Origin: Acidimicrobiaceae bacterium
Lineage (GTDB): Bacteria; Actinomycetota; Acidimicrobiia; Acidimicrobiales; RAAP-2
Length of the DNA stretch: 55,768 bases
Direction: 5' to 3'
Assembly (NCBI GenBank): GCA_003141095.1
Contig: PLKM01000016.1
Location: 1 to 55,768 of the forward strand
This document shows, piece after piece, positions 1 to 8,400 of the stretch (position 1 is the stretch's first letter; each line of letters opens with the position of its first letter). The notes beneath the pieces were generated by a model. The model did not search any database. It was not told the origin of the DNA and saw only the letters and a list, made by a program, of their open reading frames with translations. The translations under genes and the position numbers were made by a program.

Positions 1-1014
1 CTCTTCATGATGGAGGCCGTCTACAACGCCGCGGGGCTCGGGCTTCCCATCGTCATGACCCTGGCCAATCGCGCCATCGGGGCACCGATCAATATCTGGA
101 ACGATCACAGCGACGCCATGGCCGTGCGTGACTCCGGTTGGATTCAACTCTTTGCCGAGACCAACCAAGAAGCGGCTGATCTGCACGTGCAGGCCTTTCG
201 CCTCGCGGAGGAACTCTCCGTTCCGGTGATGGTCTGCATGGACGGATTCATCCTGACCCACGCCGTCGAAGGCGTCGATATCCTCGACCAGTCCTTCGTT
301 GACTCATTCCTCCCGCCCTACGAACCGCGTCAGGTGCTCGATACCAGCGATCCAGTGTCCATCGGCGCCATGGTCGGTCCCGAAGCGTTCGAAGAGGTGC
401 GATACCTCGCCCATCTTCGCCAGCTCGACGCGCTGGAGAGGATTCCGTTGATCGCCAAGGAGTTCGCCGAAGCAACGGGACGTGAGAGCGGCGGTCTTGT
501 CCGGTCCTATCGAACCGACGACGCCGACATCATCATCGTGGCACTGGGATCAGTACTCGGGACCATCAAGGACGCCGTCGATATCCGAAGAGAAGCGGGC
601 GAGCGGGTTGGGGTCGTTGGAATCACGTCATTTCGACCGTTCCCTGGCCGTGCGGTGCACGAAGCCCTCTCGCACGCACGCCAGGTCGTCATCGTGGAGA
701 AGGCCTTCAGTCTCGGTTCGGGGGGCGTGCTCTCAACCGATGTCGCCATGGCGATGCAGGGTACGCCGCTGACGCTGCGCACGGTCATCGCCGGGCTCGG
801 CGGCAGGTCTATCACCCGACGCTCACTGGAGAAGTTGATCGAGGCCGCCGGCCGCGATGAGCTCGAGGGGTTGACTTTCCTTGATCTGGACAATGGCGCC
901 GTGGAACGAGAGCGCGCGCGAATGAGCGCGACCAGGCGGTCGGGCCCGTCAGCCGAGAACCTTCTGCGCGATCGTGGAACAGTGTCGTCGGTGAAGGCGA
1001 AAGAGGAAGTATGA
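1..1014 (+). CDS. porA: 2-oxoacid (pyruvate):ferredoxin oxidoreductase, alpha subunit, 5' end outside window
   Basis: The reading frame is open from base 1, so the gene begins upstream; 337 codons are visible. The visible part carries the PorA middle domain (TLANRAIGAPINIW, then a conserved VMVCMDGFILTHAVE stretch) and the C-terminal transketolase-like domain (VGITSFRPFPG, VVIVEKAFSLGSGG). PorA pairs with the TPP-binding beta subunit to oxidise a 2-oxoacid, probably pyruvate, to acyl-CoA with reduction of ferredoxin. The stop overlaps the start of the beta gene in an ATGA, so the two are translationally coupled. Substrate choice (pyruvate or another 2-oxoacid) cannot be settled from this fragment. 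The N-terminal TPP-contact half is missing only because of the window edge. Confidence 0.88.
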   Translation, partial: LFMMEAVYNAAGLGLPIVMTLANRAIGAPINIWNDHSDAMAVRDSGWIQLFAETNQEAADLHVQAFRLAEELSVPVMVCMDGFILTHAVEGVDILDQSFVDSFLPPYEPRQVLDTSDPVSIGAMVGPEAFEEVRYLAHLRQLDALERIPLIAKEFAEATGRESGGLVRSYRTDDADIIIVALGSVLGTIKDAVDIRREAGERVGVVGITSFRPFPGRAVHEALSHARQVVIVEKAFSLGSGGVLSTDVAMAMQGTPLTLRTVIAGLGGRSITRRSLEKLIEAAGRDELEGLTFLDLDNGAVERERARMSATRRSGPSAENLLRDRGTVSSVKAKEEV

Positions 1015-2030
1015 CAACGCAACCCGTTCACTTCTACCAAATCGGTAGCTTCGCCGTCGGCAATCGACTCCTGAGCGACGACGAGCGAACGGTTCAATCG
1101 AATCTGGACCGGACGAATTCAATTGACTCCGGCCACCGGGCCTGCCAGGGCTGCGGCGAGGCGCTCGGCGCGCGCTACGCGCTCGACGCCGCCATGCGGG
1201 CGACGAATGGTCAGATCGTGGCCGTGAACGCGACCGGATGTCTCGAAGTGTTCTCGACGCCGTACCCCGAGACCTCGTGGCGAATTCCGTGGCTGCACTC
1301 GCTCTTTGGAAATGCCCCCGCCGTCGCAACTGGCGTCGCCGCGGCCCTTCGAGTGAAGGGCAACAGGGACGTTCGCGTCGTTGCCCAGGCCGGCGACGGC
1401 GGAACGGTCGACATTGGTTTCGGGTGCCTTTCGGGGATGTTCGAGCGCAACGATGACGTGCTCTTCATCTGTTACGACAATGAGGGCTACATGAACACCG
1501 GTGTGCAACGCTCGGCGGCGACGCCACCCGCCGCGCGCACCGCGACAACCGAGGTTGTGGGACCTGAGCCAGGAAACATTTTTGGACAAGGCAAGGACCT
1601 GCCGCGAATCGCGATGGCCCACGACATTCCCTACGTCGCAACGGCGACGGTCGCGGACCTGCACGACCTCGAGCGAAAGGTGGAGCGTGCCATGGAACTT
1701 CACGGTGCCCGTTACCTTCACGTGCTCGTCCCTTGTCCCTTGGGCTGGGGCTCAGCGTCCAACGAGACCATTCATATCGCCCGCCTCGCCAAGGAGTCCG
1801 GACTCTTCCCGGTCTTTGAAGCCGAGAACGGCAAGGTCACCTCCGTATCCAAGATTCGCCGCCAGGTACCCGTTGAGGACTACCTGTCGATCCAGCGCCG
1901 CTTTGCCCACCTTTTTGGCAAGAACCCGCGTCCCGACGTTGTGGCGCACATCCAAGAAATGGCTGATCAGAATATTGCTCGTTATGGCCTTGTTGATGAA
2001 GACGCGGATTCGAAGGAGATGGCGGAATAA
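1011..2030 (+). CDS. porB: 2-oxoacid (pyruvate):ferredoxin oxidoreductase, beta subunit (TPP-binding)
   Basis: The 339-aa product has the full PorB layout: a CQGCGEAL cysteine pair near residue 45 that helps bind a [4Fe-4S] cluster, GCLEVFSTPYP with a further cysteine, the TPP/Mg motif GDGGTVDIG near residue 130 followed by DNEGYMNTG, and the C-terminal LVPCPLGWG cysteine region. It forms the active site with the alpha subunit in the cytoplasm. Start and stop overlap both neighbours (ATGA with the alpha gene; TAATG with the downstream oxidoreductase), giving a tight three-gene operon. The length is normal for the family. Pyruvate is the most likely substrate, by analogy only. Confidence 0.9.
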   Translation: MTTQPVHFYQIGSFAVGNRLLSDDERTVQSNLDRTNSIDSGHRACQGCGEALGARYALDAAMRATNGQIVAVNATGCLEVFSTPYPETSWRIPWLHSLFGNAPAVATGVAAALRVKGNRDVRVVAQAGDGGTVDIGFGCLSGMFERNDDVLFICYDNEGYMNTGVQRSAATPPAARTATTEVVGPEPGNIFGQGKDLPRIAMAHDIPYVATATVADLHDLERKVERAMELHGARYLHVLVPCPLGWGSASNETIHIARLAKESGLFPVFEAENGKVTSVSKIRRQVPVEDYLSIQRRFAHLFGKNPRPDVVAHIQEMADQNIARYGLVDEDADSKEMAE

Positions 2031-3655
2031 TGGAAATTCCCTTTGCAATCACGCTGGACGTGGGAACGAGTCGAGCCAATCACACCGGTTCGTGGCGAGT
2101 GGAGCGGCCGGTGTACGTCGACCGCATGCCGCCGTGCAACGACGCCTGTCCCGCGGGAGAGAATATCCAGGGTTGGCTCTACGAAGCGGAGTCGGGGAAC
2201 TACGAAGCCGCGTGGCGCAAGCTCGTCGAGGAGAATCCCATTCCCGCGATCATGGGTCGGGTCTGCTTTCACCCCTGCGAAACCGCGTGCAATCGAGTGC
2301 AGGTCGATGAGGCCGTGGGTATCAACGCGGTCGAGCGGTTCCTCGGGGACCTCGCCATCGAAAAGGGTTGGGACCTGCCCCCGGTGGGTACGGACACCGG
2401 AAAGCGCATTCTTGTGGTGGGAGCGGGCCCCGCGGGGTTGAGCGCCACCTATCATCTGCGTCGCCTCGGCCACCAGGTCCGCCTCGTTGACTCGGCTCCG
2501 CAACTCGGTGGCATGATGCGCTACGGAATCCCCGCGTACCGACTGCCGAGAGAAGTACTCGACGCGGAGATCGCGCGCATCGTGGCCATGGGCGTCGAAG
2601 TGGAACTCGGTCACGTCGTGCACGACATTGACCAAGAGCGCAGGGAGGGCGGTTTCGACGCGGTCTTCCTGGCGGTGGGAGCTCAACTCGGAAAACGGGT
2701 CAATATTCCCGCCGGTGACTCGTCGCATATCATCGACGCCGTCTCCTTTCTCCACCAGGTCGCGGATGATGATCCACCGTTACTCGGACGCCGGGTCGTC
2801 ATCTACGGCGGTGGCGACACCGCCTTCGACGCCGCTCGCACGGCGCGCCGTCTCGGGGCGACCGACGCGGTGATCGTGTACCGGCGCAATCGCGAGCGTA
2901 TGGGGGCGAGTGGCGAAGAGCTGGAACAGGCACTGGGCGAAGGTATTACGGTGCGCTGGCTTTCGACCGTCAACAAGTTCGAGGGCGATCGCATCGTGCT
3001 TGAGAAGATGGAACTGAATGCGGAGGGCTTTCCGGAGCCGACGGGAGAGTTCGAGGAACTCGACGCTGATTCCCTGGTGCTGGCCCTCGGTCAGGACACC
3101 GATCTCTCGCTGCTCGATCAAGCCAGTGATGTGACGGTGGAAGACGGCGCCGTCGAGGTGCAGGCGTCAATGATGGCCGGAGCGAGTGGCATCTTCGCCG
3201 GTGGCGACGCCGTCCCCGCCGATCGCACCGCGACGGTCGCTGTTGGCCACGGTAAGAAAGCGGCACACGGTATTGACGACTTCGTAATGGGTCGCATCCC
3301 CGCGCAAAAGGATCGTCACGAACTCGCCACGTTCGATCGGCTGAACACCTGGTACTACGCGGACGCCCCTCGAACGAAGCGACCCGAACTGGAAAAGATC
3401 CGCCGTCAAACCAACTTTGAAGAAGTCATAGGGGGCCTTCATGAAGACAACGCCCTCTTCGAGGCGCGGCGCTGTCTCTCGTGCGGGAACTGCTTCGAGT
3501 GTGACAACTGCTTCGGGGTCTGTCCCGACAACGCCGTCATCAAATTGGGCCCATCGCAGCGCTACCAGTTTGACTACGACTTTTGCAAGGGTTGTGGGAT
3601 CTGCGTGAAGGAATGTCCTTGCGGGGCGATTGAAATGGTCCCCGAGCGAATCTGA
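2030..3655 (+). CDS. GltD-like NADPH/FAD oxidoreductase fused to a C-terminal 2x[4Fe-4S] ferredoxin (PorD-like)
   Basis: The 541-aa protein has three parts. Residues about 30-95 hold the cysteine-rich GltD N-terminal cluster domain (CNDACPAG and CFHPCETACNR). Residues about 125-460 hold two Rossmann folds: FAD-binding VVGAGPAGLSA near 128 and NAD(P)H-binding VIYGGGDTAFDAAR near 257. Residues about 480-535 hold a ferredoxin domain with a dense cysteine set (CLSCGNCFECDNCFGVC and CKGCGICVKECPCGA). Translation is coupled to the beta subunit by a TAATG overlap. I infer that it takes the place of the delta (ferredoxin) subunit and passes electrons from the 2-oxoacid oxidoreductase to NADP+, or the reverse. 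It is not a real glutamate synthase small subunit, because no large subunit is nearby. Confidence 0.85.
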   Translation: MEIPFAITLDVGTSRANHTGSWRVERPVYVDRMPPCNDACPAGENIQGWLYEAESGNYEAAWRKLVEENPIPAIMGRVCFHPCETACNRVQVDEAVGINAVERFLGDLAIEKGWDLPPVGTDTGKRILVVGAGPAGLSATYHLRRLGHQVRLVDSAPQLGGMMRYGIPAYRLPREVLDAEIARIVAMGVEVELGHVVHDIDQERREGGFDAVFLAVGAQLGKRVNIPAGDSSHIIDAVSFLHQVADDDPPLLGRRVVIYGGGDTAFDAARTARRLGATDAVIVYRRNRERMGASGEELEQALGEGITVRWLSTVNKFEGDRIVLEKMELNAEGFPEPTGEFEELDADSLVLALGQDTDLSLLDQASDVTVEDGAVEVQASMMAGASGIFAGGDAVPADRTATVAVGHGKKAAHGIDDFVMGRIPAQKDRHELATFDRLNTWYYADAPRTKRPELEKIRRQTNFEEVIGGLHEDNALFEARRCLSCGNCFECDNCFGVCPDNAVIKLGPSQRYQFDYDFCKGCGICVKECPCGAIEMVPERI

Positions 3656-3770
3656 CGCCCGCCCAACGTCGCATATTTCATGGGCCAATCGACGCAGGCG
3701 AACGATCTCGAACGTCGCCGCGCGTCACGTCCCGCTTCAGGGTCATTGCGTGATCGAGCCACAAGTGAGA

Positions 3771-4853
3771 TTAGATGGGTCGGCTCGTGGCCCTTCGAAC
3801 GGCGGGAGCAATCTCGCTCGCGAGAATCTCAATCGATCGTGCGGCGTCGGCGAAGGGCAGTCCGCCGAGACCTATTTGGGCGAGAAATCTGGTGTGGCCG
3901 AGGATCTCGTACTCCCAGAGAATCTTTTCAATGATCTCTTGGGGGCTCCCAGCGAAAAGTGCTCCGTGTGGCGAAGACCAGGCGTCGAATGACTCACGAC
4001 TCATGAGTTGACCCCGGGCGCTCGGCATGTTGTTCGCGATGTAGCGCGAGTAGTACGGGTAGAAGGTCGTGCGGGCTCCCTGGCTGGTGGCCGCGGTGAA
4101 GAAGTGACTGGTGATGCCGATGCACAGTGACTCGACGTCGTGCCCCGCAATCTCGCCAGTGCGGCGATAGAGCGCGGCGAGATCGACGAAACGTTCCGGT
4201 TGGCCGAGAATTGCCAAGTACAAGGGGAGGCCGAGGCGGCCGGCGCGCTCCACGCTCGACGGCGTTCCGCCCACCGCAATCCACACCGGCAGGTGCGGCT
4301 GCACCGGACGTGGATAGACGCCGACATCCTTCAGTGCCGGGCGATGCTTGCCCGACCAGGTGACTCGCTCGGAGGAGTTGAGCTGAAGCAGGAGACCGAG
4401 CTTCTCTTCGAAGAGTTCGTCATAGTCGTCAAGATCGTTTCCGAACAGGGGGAATGATTCGGTGTAGGCGCCCCGTCCAGCGGTGATTTCGGCGCGCCCA
4501 TTGGAGACGAGGTCGAGCGCGGTGAAATCCTCGAAGACCTTCACGGGATCGGCGGTAGAAAGCACGGTGACCGTGCTGGTAAGTCGGATTCGGCTGGTCG
4601 CTTCGGCCACTGCCGCGAGCACTACCGCGGGCGAAGCAATGGCGAAGTCGGGACGATGATGCTCACCGACGCCAAAGACGTCGAGTCCGGCTTCGTCGGC
4701 CAGTTTTGCCAGATCGATGAACTCGCGCAAGCGAACCGCCGGATCAATCAATTGGCCGGTCACGAGGTCGACCGACAGTTCACCAAAAGTGAAGAGGCCG
4801 ATCTCCATTCCCGCTTCGGGCGAAACTCCGGCCGGGGACGCGACGTCACTCAT
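3771..4853 (-). CDS. Luciferase-like (LLM class) flavin-dependent oxidoreductase
   Basis: The 360-aa protein shows the bacterial luciferase family pattern: GLFTFGELS at the first strand, GVGEHHRPDF, RIRLTSTVTVLSTADPVKV, and GRAEITAGRGAYTESFPLFG. Such TIM-barrel proteins use FMNH2 or F420H2; the cofactor cannot be told from sequence. The start overlaps the stop of the upstream hydrolase gene by 4 nt, so it is the third gene of the azoreductase operon. An internal ATG at residue 16 (MEIGLF) is an alternative start, because the first 15 residues are not family-like. It converges on the oxidoreductase gene ending at 3655, with 115 bp between them and no clear strong terminator. Confidence 0.85.
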   Translation of the reverse strand: MSDVASPAGVSPEAGMEIGLFTFGELSVDLVTGQLIDPAVRLREFIDLAKLADEAGLDVFGVGEHHRPDFAIASPAVVLAAVAEATSRIRLTSTVTVLSTADPVKVFEDFTALDLVSNGRAEITAGRGAYTESFPLFGNDLDDYDELFEEKLGLLLQLNSSERVTWSGKHRPALKDVGVYPRPVQPHLPVWIAVGGTPSSVERAGRLGLPLYLAILGQPERFVDLAALYRRTGEIAGHDVESLCIGITSHFFTAATSQGARTTFYPYYSRYIANNMPSARGQLMSRESFDAWSSPHGALFAGSPQEIIEKILWEYEILGHTRFLAQIGLGGLPFADAARSIEILASEIAPAVRRATSRPI

Positions 4854-5494
4854 GGCGTCTCGTCACGCGACGTGGCTAAGTCCTCCAGCCACCTGACGAG
4901 TTGGACAAGTGCGTCTTGGCCGATTCCGTGTCCACCGGAGTGGCGCACCGTCATGGTGTGGGCGCCTGATTCGCCGGTGATGTATTCCCACGTCCGATCG
5001 AGCAGCTCGCGCGGAATGACCGTGTCGTCGTCACCTTGGGCGACGAAGACATTGGCGTCCTTGAGTCGACCAGGTGTGGTGGGCACGCCGGCGTCGAACG
5101 GGAGCGTGCCGTAGAGAATTGCCGCGCCCTTGAATCGTTCGGGCTCTTGCAGAAGCAGCGCTCCGGCGAACGCCGCACCGCCGCTGAAACCAACCAGGAT
5201 AACGGGACGTTGCCGGTCGGTGACAGAGTCGAGCCAGGTTCGAAACCACAGCATGGTCTCCTCGAGGGATTCGGCGACTGGGCGTCCAACGCCACGGTTG
5301 GCGAACCACGCATAACCGCCTTCTTCGCCGATGGGCGCACGTACCGCGGCGTACGCCGGTCCGACAGCCAGGTGCGCGACGAGCGAGGAGATCTCAGCCT
5401 CGTTGGATCCGCGTCCGTGCAGGAGTAGCACGAGCGGCGACGCCGGATCGCTCGATCCGCTCCAGGTGACCGTGGGTTTGGTCAGTGTGCTCAT
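4850..5494 (-). CDS. Alpha/beta-hydrolase of the phospholipase/carboxylesterase type
   Basis: The start at 5494 is chosen because a strong GAGAAGG ribosome-binding site lies just upstream; a longer open frame to 5776 runs into the azoreductase gene and is not family-like. The 214-aa product has the oxyanion region LLLHGRGSNE, the nucleophile elbow GFSGGAAFAG (serine in GxSGG), an acid loop VAQGDDDTVIP and a late histidine in SGGHGIG, which together form a Ser-Asp-His triad. Small esterases of this family act on short acyl esters in the cytoplasm. It lies 31 bp after the azoreductase gene and overlaps the LLM gene, suggesting a shared detoxification role. The natural substrate is unknown. Confidence 0.85.
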   Translation of the reverse strand: MSTLTKPTVTWSGSSDPASPLVLLLHGRGSNEAEISSLVAHLAVGPAYAAVRAPIGEEGGYAWFANRGVGRPVAESLEETMLWFRTWLDSVTDRQRPVILVGFSGGAAFAGALLLQEPERFKGAAILYGTLPFDAGVPTTPGRLKDANVFVAQGDDDTVIPRELLDRTWEYITGESGAHTMTVRHSGGHGIGQDALVQLVRWLEDLATSRDETP

Positions 5495-5525
5495 CGGCGG
5501 TACCTTCTCAGCTCCGTCGGCATCG

Positions 5526-6176
5526 TTAGTTCGCACCGGCGGATGCGAGGTGTCGCCCGTGGCGGGTGGCGAGGTGCTCTGCGTCACGACGCATGCCGGC
5601 GGCCAGTTCGGTGAATTCGTCCAGTGCCGGATTCTGTCCCACCAGGGTGAACTCGCGCTCAACGATTCGTAGGTCGAGTCCCCACACGTCTTCGAGGATG
5701 CGTCGGATCCAACCCGTCGAGTGGTCCCAGCCCTCTCGTGGCGTGCCCGGTCCGTAGGCGCCACCTCGCACGACAACGAGGACCGCGGGCTTGCCCGCGA
5801 GCGGTTGTCCGGCGCCGGTGGCGAGGCGAGGATCGGTGAGAGCGAGGTCGACCCACGCCTTCAGGTGCTGGGAAACTCCGAAGTTGTAGAGCGGAGCCGA
5901 AATGAGAATGGCTTCTGCGTCGAGGAGTTCGTCGACGATCGCGCTCGCGAGCGCCACCGCCTCACGCTGCTCGGGCGAGCGATCGTTCTCGTCGGTGCCA
6001 CCGGCGAATACGGCGTTGGCCCAAGCGCTCGAGGGCAGTGGATCCAGTCCTACGTGGCGACGAGTGATCTTCGCGTCAGGTTGAGCTTCACGCCAGGCGT
6101 TTTCAACGATGTCGCCAATAGCGCGGCTGGCCGAGCCCTGCGGGCGAATACTGGCATCGAGACGAAAGAGGGACAT
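5526..6176 (-). CDS. azoR: FMN-dependent NAD(P)H azoreductase / quinone reductase
   Basis: The 216-aa flavodoxin-fold protein has the AzoR features: an N-terminal phosphate-binding segment LDASIRPQGSASRAIGD, the FMN-contact loop SAPLYNFGVSQHLKAWVD, and VVVRGGAYGPG. These enzymes reduce quinones and azo dyes by two electrons. The start has an AAGGAG site 7 nt upstream. It is the first gene of a likely azoR-hydrolase-LLM operon and is divergent from an HxlR-family regulator, an arrangement known from quinone/diamide-responsive YodB-AzoR pairs. Confidence 0.87.
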   Translation of the reverse strand: MSLFRLDASIRPQGSASRAIGDIVENAWREAQPDAKITRRHVGLDPLPSSAWANAVFAGGTDENDRSPEQREAVALASAIVDELLDAEAILISAPLYNFGVSQHLKAWVDLALTDPRLATGAGQPLAGKPAVLVVVRGGAYGPGTPREGWDHSTGWIRRILEDVWGLDLRIVEREFTLVGQNPALDEFTELAAGMRRDAEHLATRHGRHLASAGAN

Positions 6177-6209
6177 GGAAACTCCTTGGGGTTGATTGAT
6201 CTGATGCTT

Positions 6210-6230
6210 CTATTATATATGTAACTATTA
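6210..6230. promoter_or_regulatory. azoR promoter and candidate HxlR operator
   Basis: In the 101-bp divergent gap, the minus strand has a perfect TATAAT -10 box (6212-6217), which would give a leader of about 28 nt before azoR. The hexamer CTATTA occurs twice in direct orientation (6210-6215 and 6225-6230, 9 bp apart) and overlaps this box. The segment is strikingly A+T-rich for this genome. HxlR proteins often bind A+T-rich repeats over the promoter of their target; that role is inferred here. Confidence 0.5.
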
Positions 6231-6277
6231 AAAACAGAGTTGCTCAGTCAGACCGAGACACAACTACTGTTGAGGAC

Positions 6278-6676
6278 GTGAATACTCCTTCAAAAGCCAC
6301 GGGTCGGGCTCAGACGTTGCACGTCCCCGAGGCGGGCGAGGAGTCAATGCGCCACTGCGATGCGGCGCTTGCTCGGGCCTTCGGATTCCTAGGCAAGCGT
6401 TGGAGTGGGGTCATTCTCGGCACCCTGGCGAACGGGGAGTCGGGCTTCGCTGAGTTGAAGCGGCGCGTCGAAGGCATCAGCGACTCCGTGCTGAGCGATC
6501 GACTGGCAGAACTGCAGGGTGCTGGTCTCATCTATCGAGCCGTCGAGTCGGGCCCACCGGTTTCGGTGTCCTACACACTGTCCGAGTCGGGCAAGGCGTT
6601 GATGCCCGCGATGTTTGAACTGAGCGAGTGGGCAGCCAAGAATCTCCCTGCGGCGGAGTCGGTCTCGCCAGAGTAG
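6278..6676 (+). CDS. HxlR-family winged-helix transcriptional regulator
   Basis: The 132-aa protein matches HxlR/MarR-like regulators: a cysteine at the start of the conserved part (RHCDAALARAFGFLGKRWSG), GFAELKRRVEGISDSVLSDRLAELQGAGLI as the recognition region, then a wing with SVSYTLSESGKALMP. The conserved cysteine is the redox sensor in YodB/HypR types. A TACTGT box 7 nt before GTG 6278 suggests a leaderless message starting there; ATG 6347, preceded by GAGGAG, is an alternative start. It very likely controls the divergent azoR operon. Confidence 0.85.
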   Translation: MNTPSKATGRAQTLHVPEAGEESMRHCDAALARAFGFLGKRWSGVILGTLANGESGFAELKRRVEGISDSVLSDRLAELQGAGLIYRAVESGPPVSVSYTLSESGKALMPAMFELSEWAAKNLPAAESVSPE

Positions 6677-6718
6677 TTCGGCGACATCATCGCTCAAGGA
6701 CGTTGTCGAACCTACGCC

Positions 6719-7612
6719 CTAGTGGGGCGAGTGCCAAAACGGGGCCGGCGTGTTGATTCGCTCCAAGTGGCTCACGACCTCGCCGAACCTTCCGTCGTCG
6801 TCGCACCACGAATCGAATGCCTGGTCGACCTCGGTGCGGCTTCGCGCGACGAAGTTCCACCACATCAGGATTTCGCTTTCGAACGGAATGCCGCCGAGCA
6901 GCATCACTCTCGCCGGTTCGAACGCGTCGAGTTCAATCTCGTCACTTGCGGGGGCCAGATAGCCGAGATGTCCGGGTTCGAGCGATGTTCCATCGAGTGC
7001 GATCACTCCCTCCAAGACAATGAAGGCGTACTCAAAATCAGAGCGAAGAGGGAGGCTGACGCGATTGTTGATCTGGAGTTCGACGCCCATTAGCGCGGTG
7101 TCGTGGCGGGCCGGACTGCTCACCCCGCAGAACTCGCCCACCAGGACCGTGGCCTTGGTGTCGCTCAGTTCGATGCGGGGAAGTTCGCCATGGTGCTCGA
7201 ATGCGGGAGCAAGGTGGCGAGTCGCGTCGGGCTGGGCAATCCAGAGTTGAATGCCCTGGAGTGAACCCTCGTACTGTCCCGTCGCCTCTTCTGAGTGCGA
7301 GACGCCTTGACCGGCGGTCATGAGGTTTAACTGACCGGGTGTAATCAGTTGTTCGGTACCCAAACTGTCGTGGTGGAGTGCCTCACCGCTGACGAGATAG
7401 GTGACAGTCTGCAGCCCCATGTGAGGGTGCGGCCCAATGTCGAGGCCGTGTTCCTTGGTGACCTGCGCTGGCCCCATGTGGTCGGCGAAGCACCAGGCAC
7501 CAACGGTTCGCCGACCCTTTCGAGGGAGTGCCCGGCGAACGTGGATGGCGCCCACCGTGGCCGGACGACTGTCGGTGACCTCTAATGGCGCCATACAACC
7601 AACGCTACTCAT
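6719..7612 (-). CDS. Pirin-family bicupin protein
   Basis: The protein (297 aa from the chosen start) is a clear pirin: RRALPRKGRRTVGAWCFADHMGP, the metal-ligand stretch IGPHPHMGLQTVTYLVSGEA, and GQGVSHSEEATGQ supplying His and Glu. The second cupin half ends near FEPARVMLLGG. Some bacterial pirins have quercetin 2,3-dioxygenase activity, while others act as metal-dependent regulators; which applies cannot be told. Start 7612 is preceded by GGAG. A longer frame begins at ATG 7639. It stands alone between an HxlR gene that converges on it and a terminator hairpin. Confidence 0.87.
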   Translation of the reverse strand: MSSVGCMAPLEVTDSRPATVGAIHVRRALPRKGRRTVGAWCFADHMGPAQVTKEHGLDIGPHPHMGLQTVTYLVSGEALHHDSLGTEQLITPGQLNLMTAGQGVSHSEEATGQYEGSLQGIQLWIAQPDATRHLAPAFEHHGELPRIELSDTKATVLVGEFCGVSSPARHDTALMGVELQINNRVSLPLRSDFEYAFIVLEGVIALDGTSLEPGHLGYLAPASDEIELDAFEPARVMLLGGIPFESEILMWWNFVARSRTEVDQAFDSWCDDDGRFGEVVSHLERINTPAPFWHSPH

Positions 7613-7725
7613 CGCACTCGCTCCACGGTGAAGGACCATTGTCGGTCTGAATGGAATCGCAGGAGGACGGGTTCAACTTGATTGGCAGGCGTTCACGACT
7701 GTTGGAGAAGTGGTGCGGGGACGGC

Positions 7726-7759
7726 AAAAAAGCCCGGACGGGGGGGCCCGGGCTTTTTT
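7726..7759. terminator. Bidirectional-looking rho-independent terminator
   Basis: The sequence AAAAAAGCCCGG pairs with CCGGGCTTTTTT around a G-rich loop of 10 nt, giving a G+C stem flanked by A and T runs on either side. On the minus strand it follows the stop of the membrane-protein gene 7778-8302 by about 20 nt, so it most likely ends that transcript before the pirin gene. Confidence 0.85.
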
Positions 7760-7777
7760 GGGGGAAGTCCGATCTTA

Positions 7778-8302
7778 TTAAATGACGTCTGCCGGGTCGC
7801 CTTGACGGTAGTGACGCACCCCGAGGAGAGTCAGGACGAGCATCACCAATGCGAGCAGGTACGAGGCAATGGCCGCGTACAGAGCGATCACACCGACGAA
7901 CCCGAAGGCGTAGGCGTTCAGTAGAAGTCCTTGCAACGTGTCGCCACGAAAGACGAGCTCTGTCTGGCTGGACTCGGGCGCTGCCGCGCTCAACTGAGCG
8001 TAGGTCTTGCCGTCGGCGATGACTTTGGTGTCAACCTTGATGATGTCATTGGCGAAAATCTGAGCTTCTGATCCGGTGAGGACCTGCTTGCCGGCGTACT
8101 GAGTCTCGTGAGCAGTCACGAGGTCGTGATAATCCTGCCCCGTCTTGGTGGGGAAGAAGACCTTCTGGTACTCCAACTGCGACTTCACCTGCGAACTCGT
8201 GAATGTGTAGCCGACTAGGCAACCGGTTCCCGCTACGAGGAGCATCAGAGTAAGCAGCGCGCCCACATAGTTCAGTAGTAGGTCCAATGTCTTACGCCTC
8301 AT
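7778..8302 (-). CDS. Membrane protein of unknown function with two terminal membrane helices
   Basis: The 174-aa protein has a hydrophobic helix near residues 8-33 and a longer hydrophobic stretch near residues 128-162. Between them lies a soluble, probably extracytoplasmic loop of about 95 residues (SQVKSQLEYQKVFFPTKTGQDYHDLV and following). An AAAGGA site precedes ATG 8302, and a terminator follows the stop. I do not recognise a named family. The two-helix, one-loop plan is like many small actinobacterial envelope proteins. It appears to be monocistronic. Confidence 0.75.
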   Translation of the reverse strand: MRRKTLDLLLNYVGALLTLMLLVAGTGCLVGYTFTSSQVKSQLEYQKVFFPTKTGQDYHDLVTAHETQYAGKQVLTGSEAQIFANDIIKVDTKVIADGKTYAQLSAAAPESSQTELVFRGDTLQGLLLNAYAFGFVGVIALYAAIASYLLALVMLVLTLLGVRHYRQGDPADVI

Positions 8303-8400
8303 ACGTAGTTCCTTTCGATTGACACTCGTCCATTCTTACGCGCGGTGACTCAGGGGCCTTAGAGGAAAAAGTCCCTTTAGGTACCCCGTAATCACTTAAT

